This document shows positions 7,350 through 12,084 of a DNA stretch of 12,084 bases, one piece after another. The notes under the pieces were generated by a model. The model ran no database searches. It saw only the letters and a list, made by a program, of their open reading frames with translations, and was not told where the DNA came from. The stretch comes from Kordiimonadaceae bacterium (GTDB lineage: Bacteria > Pseudomonadota > Alphaproteobacteria > Sphingomonadales > Emcibacteraceae). The DNA is taken from assembly GCA_018699075.1 (NCBI GenBank), contig JABIPV010000350.1:1-12084 (forward strand), written 5' to 3'. How positions within the stretch are numbered: the stretch's first letter is position 1; every line of letters starts with the position of its first letter. Position numbers and translations under genes: made by a program.

Positions 7350-7853
7350 ATGATGAAAATTTATCTAGTGATACTATTTATAGGTTTAACTATAACAACA
7401 TCAGCATGTGAAAAAGGTAAAGTTACTCTGCCAGTTGTGAATGTATCTTTTAAATCGGATAATAATAATTACTATCGCGAAATTCTTAATATAGAAAAGT
7501 TTGCTTCAATAGAAGGTTTTGAAATTGATGTTCGTTCGGTAAATTTTTTACAGTGTTTAAAAAACAGGGCAACTACATTTAATAGTAATAAAATTGAATG
7601 TACAACTGAAGGTTTTTCAAAATTATCCGAAGATAATTTCAAAGTGATATTTACTAAAGGCAATCCAGTTACTATGGTAATTAATATTGATAATTATGCA
7701 TCTGAGGACGGACTTATAATTAATTTTTTTAGTTCTAATAATGAATGTGACATATGCAATCGTTTTAAAAGTGAAATAATTAATAAGCTAGAAAGTAAAT
7801 ACAAATTAAAGCATCACAAAAACGATGAAAAATCAGCGATTGCAGTTTTATAA
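7350..7853 (+). CDS. AT-rich predicted lipoprotein of unknown function
   Basis: A 167-residue protein I do not recognise. Residues 1-20 form a Sec lipoprotein signal (MMKIYLVILFIGLTITTSAC) with Cys20 as the lipidated residue, followed by Glu-Lys. The mature part is rich in Asn, Ile, Lys and Ser and has four further cysteines: Cys69, Cys84 and a CDIC pair (Cys133 and Cys136). The CDIC pair follows a hydrophobic strand (GLIINFFSS) and precedes a helix-like, charged stretch, which recalls a thioredoxin-fold CxxC layout, but the rest does not clearly match. The first two codons are ATG-ATG; GAAG lies 4 and 7 bases before them, so the second (7353) may be the real start. Base composition is much more AT-rich than the flanking enzymes. 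It lies 124 bases after the MAPEG gene, so it may be a separate unit. Confidence 0.7.
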   Translation: MMKIYLVILFIGLTITTSACEKGKVTLPVVNVSFKSDNNNYYREILNIEKFASIEGFEIDVRSVNFLQCLKNRATTFNSNKIECTTEGFSKLSEDNFKVIFTKGNPVTMVINIDNYASEDGLIINFFSSNNECDICNRFKSEIINKLESKYKLKHHKNDEKSAIAVL

Positions 7854-7907
7854 AGATCAATGAGGCCAGCGTATCAAGGGGATCATAATAAGTATAAAAT
7901 ATACACT

Positions 7908-7993
7908 GTCATACCCGCGTAGGCGGGTATCCATCGGTTTTGGTTCAGAGTATATTGATGATCCAGATAGACTCCCGCTTTCGCGGGAGTGAC
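7908..7993. repeat. BIME-like pair of inverted CCCGC/GCGGG palindromes
   Basis: Two perfect hairpins in opposite orientation within 86 bases. The left palindrome, 7911-7930, has 8-base arms ATACCCGC/GCGGGTAT around a GTAG loop. The right one, 7971-7990, has arms ACTCCCGC/GCGGGAGT around TTTC. Flanks are also mirrored: GTC precedes the left hairpin (7908-7910) and GAC follows the right (7991-7993); CCATCGG after the left resembles, inverted, the CTATCTGG before the right. This is the form of short palindromic dispersed elements common in proteobacterial genomes, inserted as inverted pairs. It sits in the convergent gap between the orphan lipoprotein and the sulfatase and could act as a two-way transcript end, although no T-run follows. 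No other copy was seen in the window. Confidence 0.75.
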
Positions 7994-8019
7994 GTAGAAG
8001 GGTAGGCGTGCCGGCGCAA

Positions 8020-9510
8020 TCATTCTGCCGTCGCGAAATTCCATCCTTCTACTTCTGATACTGTTCTGCTGTTAAACACGGCTTGGACCCTTGCAATAAC
8101 ATCTGGGTTATCTGCGGCGACGTCGTTGCTTTCTGCGCGGTCTATGTCGAGGTTATAAAGCTCTATGGGCGCGTTGGCATCATTGTGCCCGCCTAACCTT
8201 ACGGCTTTCCATTTACCAAGTCTTGCGGCTTGTGATCCGGCCCAGCGGCTGTCGTGATATTCCCAGTAGAGGGCTTCATGTTCAACTTGATTTTCTTCGC
8301 CAAGTAATGTTGGTAAGAATGACACGCCGTCAATATCATCGGGTGTGTCTTCACCGACAATTGATCCCAGTGTCGGAAGCACGTCCCATATGGCAGATAT
8401 ATGATCGGTTGATGTGCCTGGTTTGATGTTGCCCGGCCATTTGGCGATCATTGGCACGCGAATACCGCCTTCATATACATCGCCTTTTAGGCCGCGCAAG
8501 CCATCGGTGCTATTGAACAGCTCAACGTCAACGCCGCTGACATATGTCGGGCCATTGTCGCTTGTGAACATAATCAGCGTATCATCGGTCAGGTTTAAAT
8601 CATCAAGCTGGGCAAGGATTTGACCGATATGATCATCCATCAACGTAATCATCGCCGCGTACGCCGCGCGTGGTTTTTGATGGGGCACATACATATTATC
8701 GCCCAGATACGGCGTTTCTTCGAAATCGTATTCTTCTAAACGCTCATCCGGTACTTGCAACGCCACATGGGGAATATTGTACGCAAGGTAAAGAAAGAAA
8801 GGATCATCCTTATTTTCATTAATGAAGTTCTTAGCCTCGGCCGTCATATGATCAACGGCGTAATCGGACCCTTTATATTTATCATAATCTGCGGCATTAT
8901 TTGGATCGCCTTCAAATGCCTGATGGGCTGAGAAATATTCATTATTCAGCGGTGCGCGCTCAGTATTTTTCCATAAATGTGTTGGGTAATAATTATGGGC
9001 CTGTTTTTGATCAAGGTAGCCATAAAACAAATCAAAGCCCTGTTTATTTGGCGCACCTTCGGAGCCGTTAAAACCGAGCCCCCATTTACCAATCGCCGCG
9101 GTTTTATACCCCGCATCTTGCATTAAAGTGCCGATGGTCACTGTGCCCGCTTTTAACGGCAGCTGACCGCGTTCTTCTTCGTCCAAATAACCACCAAGTT
9201 CGAAATTATCACGTATTTGACTGTGGCCCGTGTGCTTTCCTTCAAGTAAAGTTGAGCGGGAAGGAGCGCAAACGGGACTGCCGGAATAATGATTAGTAAA
9301 AATCATGCCGTCCGCTGCCATTTGATCGAGCGTAGGGGTTTTAATCAACTTTTGCCCAAAAGCACCAATTTCACCGTAACCTAAATCATCGGCAAAAATG
9401 TAAATGACATTTGGTTTTTTATCTGGCTCAATTTGTTCCATCGGCTGTTCGTTTGAGCATGCCGTCAGAAATGCTGAAGCAATGATGATTTTGATAATGT
9501 TATTTTTCAT
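8020..9510 (-). CDS. Formylglycine-dependent sulfatase, predicted lipoprotein
   Basis: A 496-residue S1-type sulfatase, hydrolysing sulfate esters (probably of a carbohydrate or aryl compound) in the periplasm or at the cell surface. Residues 1-18 are a lipoprotein signal with a lipobox ending LTAC (Cys18). The catalytic motif CAPSR (Cys81 to Arg85) carries the Cys converted to formylglycine; the Cys form needs an anaerobic-type or FGE-type maturase, neither of which is in view. Metal ligands are Asp41-Asp42 (FADDLGYG) and Asp318-Asn319 (TSDNGP). Lys142, His248 and Lys342 fit the sulfate-binding set. The GKWHLG motif of many sulfatases is GKWGLG here (141-146). FYGYLDQKQAHNYYP (162-176) is a subfamily-type segment. 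AGGG lies 9 bases before the ATG. The gene is divergent from the dehydrogenase operon and convergent with the orphan lipoprotein. Substrate cannot be assigned. Confidence 0.93.
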   Translation of the reverse strand: MKNNIIKIIIASAFLTACSNEQPMEQIEPDKKPNVIYIFADDLGYGEIGAFGQKLIKTPTLDQMAADGMIFTNHYSGSPVCAPSRSTLLEGKHTGHSQIRDNFELGGYLDEEERGQLPLKAGTVTIGTLMQDAGYKTAAIGKWGLGFNGSEGAPNKQGFDLFYGYLDQKQAHNYYPTHLWKNTERAPLNNEYFSAHQAFEGDPNNAADYDKYKGSDYAVDHMTAEAKNFINENKDDPFFLYLAYNIPHVALQVPDERLEEYDFEETPYLGDNMYVPHQKPRAAYAAMITLMDDHIGQILAQLDDLNLTDDTLIMFTSDNGPTYVSGVDVELFNSTDGLRGLKGDVYEGGIRVPMIAKWPGNIKPGTSTDHISAIWDVLPTLGSIVGEDTPDDIDGVSFLPTLLGEENQVEHEALYWEYHDSRWAGSQAARLGKWKAVRLGGHNDANAPIELYNLDIDRAESNDVAADNPDVIARVQAVFNSRTVSEVEGWNFATAE

Positions 9511-9603
9511 GAAGATATTCCCTAACCTTTTTTAAAATGCTATCATTATATCTTTAATTAAACAACATTATCTTGCAGTCTTTTATCAATAGATTTTTTT
9601 ATT

Positions 9604-9617
9604 TGTAACCGTTTACA
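9604..9617. promoter_or_regulatory. LacI-type operator candidate upstream of the dehydrogenase operon
   Basis: TGTAACCGTTTACA is a 14-base near-perfect palindrome (12 of 14 positions symmetric) of the form TGTAAnCGnTTACA, with the central CG typical of LacI-family operators. It lies 46 bases before the subunit-3 start codon, and its right arm TTTACA (9612-9617) could double as a -35 box, so a bound repressor would block transcription. It also lies 93 bases upstream of the divergent sulfatase start. No LacI-family gene is in the window. Confidence 0.5.
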
Positions 9618-9663
9618 TTTATATGCTACTTTCCTAACACAAAATTAAAGAGGGAGAATTCAA

Positions 9664-10269
9664 ATGACAAAGAATAACGATTTAAACAGGCGTCAAATAC
9701 TGGAACGTATGTCGCTCGTAATGGGTGGTGCTGTTTCGCTGACGGTGTTAAGTGCCTGTGACGGTGGGGTGTCTGTTCCCACAAAGGAAGAAGTCGAAAA
9801 TGGAATTCCCCTTAAAGCTTTAAATCAAGCACAGTTAGATCTGATTGGCGATATGGCCGATACGATCATTCCCGATACGGAAACGCCCGGTGCGAAATCA
9901 GTTAATGTTCATTATTTAATTGATGAACTTGCCGTTAATTGGATGAAAGCATCTGAGAAAACTATTTTCCTTGGAAAGCTAACCGCCCTTGATGAACGTA
10001 TTAAGGTTGAACACGGTAAAAGCTTCTCTGAACTTGATATGGCAGGACGCGGTGCAGTTCTTGATCAATTAGGGGCAGAAATGATTGCAGAGGGCGAAGC
10101 GGCTGACGGCGAAGAGCAAAATATATACCGTGAACTTCGTGAACTTATTCTGTTTGGTTATTACACATCCGAAGTAGGCGCGAGCGAAGAATTATTATAC
10201 GATCCAATCCCCGGTGATTTTAAAGGATGTGTACCTTATTCTGAAATCGGCAAAGCATGGTCGGCTTAA
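9664..10269 (+). CDS. Gluconate 2-dehydrogenase subunit 3-like protein, Tat lipoprotein
   Basis: A 201-residue small subunit of the gluconate 2-dehydrogenase subunit 3 family, which partners GMC flavoprotein dehydrogenases. The N-terminus has a twin-arginine motif (NRRQILE, Arg9-10), a hydrophobic stretch and a lipobox ending LSAC (Cys32). Asp follows the Cys, a residue that in E. coli keeps lipoproteins in the inner membrane. Family landmarks are IIPDTETPGA (68-77), LILFGYYTSEVG (161-172) and YDPIPGDFKGCVP (179-191). In characterised complexes this subunit carries the Tat signal and brings the signal-less large subunit across the membrane; I infer the same here. AGGGAG lies 7 bases before the ATG. 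The gene is first in the operon, 27 bases ahead of the GMC gene, and downstream of a LacI-type palindrome. Confidence 0.9.
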   Translation: MTKNNDLNRRQILERMSLVMGGAVSLTVLSACDGGVSVPTKEEVENGIPLKALNQAQLDLIGDMADTIIPDTETPGAKSVNVHYLIDELAVNWMKASEKTIFLGKLTALDERIKVEHGKSFSELDMAGRGAVLDQLGAEMIAEGEAADGEEQNIYRELRELILFGYYTSEVGASEELLYDPIPGDFKGCVPYSEIGKAWSA

Positions 10270-10296
10270 TCGTCAGCTTAATAGAAGGAAATTAAG

Positions 10297-11994
10297 ATGG
10301 CAGAAGAATTTGACGCAATTGTCGTAGGGTCGGGAATTTCTGGTGGCTGGGCCGCCAAAGAATTTACAGAAAAAGGAATGAAGACGCTCTTAATTGATCG
10401 CGGGCGTCATGTTGAGCATAAAGAAGATTATCCAACAGAGAATAAAGCACCGTGGGAACTGCCCAACCGGGGCCGCATGTCAAAAGATGAGCAAGACAAA
10501 GATTATGAAATTCAGAAGCTTGCTTTTCTGGGGGAAAGTAATAAACATTTCTTCGTCAAAGACACTGAACATCCATACGACCAACCGGAAGATAAGTTCT
10601 CAACCTGGATCAGGGGCTATCATTTAGGCGGACGTTCCATAATGTGGGGCAAGCAAACCTACCGTTGGTCCGAAATGGATTTTAATTCAAATAAAGAAGA
10701 TGGTTATGGGGTCGATTGGCCAATTCGATATGATGATATATCCCCGTGGTATGATCATGTTGAAAAATTTGCCGGGATCAGTGGTTCAAAAGAAGGTATT
10801 TCAAACTTACCCGACGGCGTGTTTCAGCCGCCAATGGACATGACCTGCGTTGAAAAGGCCATGAAGCCAAAAATTGAAGAAGCGTTCCCAGATCGTCATT
10901 TTATTATGGCACGTGTTGCTCATTTAACAGAACCAACCGAAGAGCAATCTGAACTTGGCCGTGAAAAATGTCAGTTTAGAAATGAATGTCAGCGCGGTTG
11001 TTCATTTGGCGCTTATTTCTCAAGTCAATCAGCAACATTGCCAGCGGCAGAACGTACAGGTAATTTAACCATTGTTACGGACGCTATTGGTCACAGTGTC
11101 ACTTATGATGCGCTAAGCGGTAAGGCAACAGGCGTACGTGTTATTGACGCCAATACAAAAGTAGGCCGTGAATATACCGCCAAGGTGGTGTTTCTTTGTG
11201 CTTCAACCATTGGCTCAACACAGATTATGCTGAATTCAATTTCGGAAACTTTCCAAAATGGTATCGCAAACGGCAGTGGTGCCCTTGGTCATTATTTGAT
11301 GGATCATATTTATCAAGCGGGTGCAGAGGGACGCATGCCGGGTTTTGAAGATGTATATTATTCTGGTCGTCGACCGGGCGGCATTTATATTCCGCGTTTT
11401 CGTAATCTTAACGGTGATAAGCAAGAAGGTTTCCTTCGTGGTTATGGTTATCAAGGGGGCGCAAGCCGAAGGTCTTGGAGCAGTGGTGTCGATGACGCGG
11501 GTTACGGTGCAGAATTCAAACAAAAGAACCAAGGTCCGGGCGACTGGTGGTTTAGCATGACGGGTTTTGGTGAAATGCTGCCAAGATACGAAAACCATAT
11601 TAGCGTTGATCATGATAATTTAGATCAGTGGGGCGTTCCGATGTTGACCATTTCTGCAGAATTTAGTGAAAATGAAAAGAACCTGCAAAAGGACATCGCG
11701 GAAGAAGGCGAGCGTATCCTTAAAGCCGCGGGACTTGTCGATGTAAGGTCATGGGCAAATGATGCTCAAGTAGGACTATGTATTCATGAAATGGGTACCG
11801 CGCGTATGGGCCGTGACCCAAAAACAAGCGTACTTAATGGTCATAATCAGGCCCATGAAGTGTCAAACTTGTTTGTCACTGACGGTGCTTGTATGACGTC
11901 AACGGCGTGTCAAAACCCATCGCTTACTTATATGGCGTTAACGGCGCGTGCGGTTGATTATGCAGTTACACAAATGAAGGCAGGCACACTTTAA
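10297..11994 (+). CDS. GMC-family FAD-dependent dehydrogenase, large catalytic subunit
   Basis: A 565-residue glucose-methanol-choline (GMC) flavoprotein that would oxidise a sugar, sugar acid or alcohol. The FAD-binding Rossmann motif is at the N-terminus (VVGSGISGG, Gly11/13/16) with Asp34 (LLIDRGR) for the ribose. GYHLGGRSIMWG (107-118) is the second FAD-contact region. C225, C231 and C235 (CQFRNECQRGCSFG) form a cysteine cluster typical of gluconate/sugar dehydrogenase large subunits. The C-terminal catalytic region has His497 in CIHEMGTARMG and Asn540 in CQNPSLTYMALTARA. There is no signal peptide, so export presumably depends on the Tat-bearing partner encoded just upstream. AGAAGGAA lies 6 bases before the ATG. 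No cytochrome c subunit is visible, so the electron acceptor is unknown. Exact substrate cannot be read from the sequence. Confidence 0.94.
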   Translation: MAEEFDAIVVGSGISGGWAAKEFTEKGMKTLLIDRGRHVEHKEDYPTENKAPWELPNRGRMSKDEQDKDYEIQKLAFLGESNKHFFVKDTEHPYDQPEDKFSTWIRGYHLGGRSIMWGKQTYRWSEMDFNSNKEDGYGVDWPIRYDDISPWYDHVEKFAGISGSKEGISNLPDGVFQPPMDMTCVEKAMKPKIEEAFPDRHFIMARVAHLTEPTEEQSELGREKCQFRNECQRGCSFGAYFSSQSATLPAAERTGNLTIVTDAIGHSVTYDALSGKATGVRVIDANTKVGREYTAKVVFLCASTIGSTQIMLNSISETFQNGIANGSGALGHYLMDHIYQAGAEGRMPGFEDVYYSGRRPGGIYIPRFRNLNGDKQEGFLRGYGYQGGASRRSWSSGVDDAGYGAEFKQKNQGPGDWWFSMTGFGEMLPRYENHISVDHDNLDQWGVPMLTISAEFSENEKNLQKDIAEEGERILKAAGLVDVRSWANDAQVGLCIHEMGTARMGRDPKTSVLNGHNQAHEVSNLFVTDGACMTSTACQNPSLTYMALTARAVDYAVTQMKAGTL

Positions 11995-12043
11995 AAATAA
12001 GCGGAAAACTTTAAGAGAAAAATAAGCGGATAACTTTTAAGAG
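11993..12043 (+). repeat. Tandem 25/26-base direct repeat between two GMC genes
   Basis: Copy one spans 11993-12017 and copy two 12018-12043; both read AAAAATAAGCGGA(A/T)AACTTT then (T)AAGAG, differing by one substitution and one inserted T. The first copy overlaps the last two bases of the upstream stop codon. The end of the second copy supplies the start of the AAGAGGA ribosome site for the next gene. This looks like a recent local duplication. Confidence 0.8.
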
Positions 12044-12055
12044 GAAAATATTATC

Positions 12056-12084
12056 ATGGCGACAGATTTTGATGCAATTGTTGT
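12056..12084 (+). CDS. Start of a probable second GMC dehydrogenase, cut by window edge
   Basis: Only ten codons are visible (MATDFDAIVV). They match the opening of the preceding GMC gene, whose first residues are MAEEFDAIVV, so this is most likely a paralogue starting with the FAD-binding strand, again without a signal peptide. AGAGGA lies 10 bases before the ATG (12040-12045). The gene is 61 bases after the previous stop on the same strand, so it is probably in the same operon. The length of the match is too short to be certain of the family. Confidence 0.6.

Noticed and set aside
7908..7993. CRISPR array or tRNA-like structure
   Set aside because: Only two palindromes, in inverted rather than direct orientation, with no regular spacers and no tRNA arms.
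9545..9550. TATAAT on the minus strand as the sulfatase promoter
   Set aside because: Good -10 hexamer at a sensible distance from the sulfatase start, but no acceptable -35 at 16-18 bases in AT-rich DNA; left uncalled.
11236..11613. 125-codon minus-strand frame within the GMC gene
   Set aside because: Antisense shadow of a strongly conserved coding region; no domain or ribosome-site support.

Overview
The window looks like chromosomal DNA from a Gram-negative, probably aquatic proteobacterium. Most of it has moderate GC content. It encodes outer-membrane-style lipoproteins, Tat-exported folded enzymes, a TonB-type C-terminal domain protein, a formylglycine sulfatase and a GMC dehydrogenase with a gluconate-2-dehydrogenase-type small subunit. 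An inverted pair of CCCGC/GCGGG palindromes of the kind scattered through many proteobacterial genomes supports this. An alphaproteobacterial origin is a guess. No rRNA, tRNA, CRISPR array, transposase or phage gene was seen.

Layout. (1) Bases 1-756 hold the 3' end of a plus-strand nitrilase. It meets, tail to tail with a 2-base gap, an AT-rich minus-strand gene for a small exported TonB-C-domain protein (759-1256). (2) Upstream of that on the minus strand lies a large Tat-exported PhoD-like phosphatase (1317-3926). It is preceded by a 36-residue single-span membrane protein (3960-4070) with its own ribosome site and a good sigma70-like promoter (4100-4127). (3) Divergent from these is a plus-strand operon: a Tat-exported M24 metallopeptidase with a GTG start (4203), a lipoprotein metallophosphoesterase (5514) and a MAPEG-family membrane protein (6818), with gaps of 12 and 17 bases. 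(4) An AT-rich orphan lipoprotein (7350-7853) follows. A BIME-like pair of inverted hairpins (7908-7993) then separates it from a convergent minus-strand sulfatase lipoprotein (8020-9510). (5) Divergent from the sulfatase is a dehydrogenase operon: a Tat lipoprotein gluconate-2-dehydrogenase subunit-3-like protein (9664), a GMC flavoprotein (10297) and, after a tandemly repeated 25/26-base spacer, the first codons of what looks like a second GMC flavoprotein (12056, cut by the window edge). A LacI-type palindrome (9604-9617) lies upstream of this operon.

Working together (inference). Nearly every complete gene encodes an exported or membrane protein. Three combine a twin-arginine motif with a lipobox (PhoD-like, M24, subunit 3). 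Three are Sec-type lipoproteins (metallophosphoesterase, sulfatase, orphan). The region therefore looks like a set of cell-surface or periplasmic modules that remove phosphate or sulfate esters, clip peptides and oxidise sugars or alcohols, with electrons going to the membrane. The substrates cannot be read from the sequence. The most interesting points are the small membrane protein ahead of the PhoD-like gene, the LacI-type operator at the GMC operon, the apparent GMC pair sharing one Tat-bearing subunit, the sulfatase with an altered active-site motif, and the two AT-rich genes at module boundaries.
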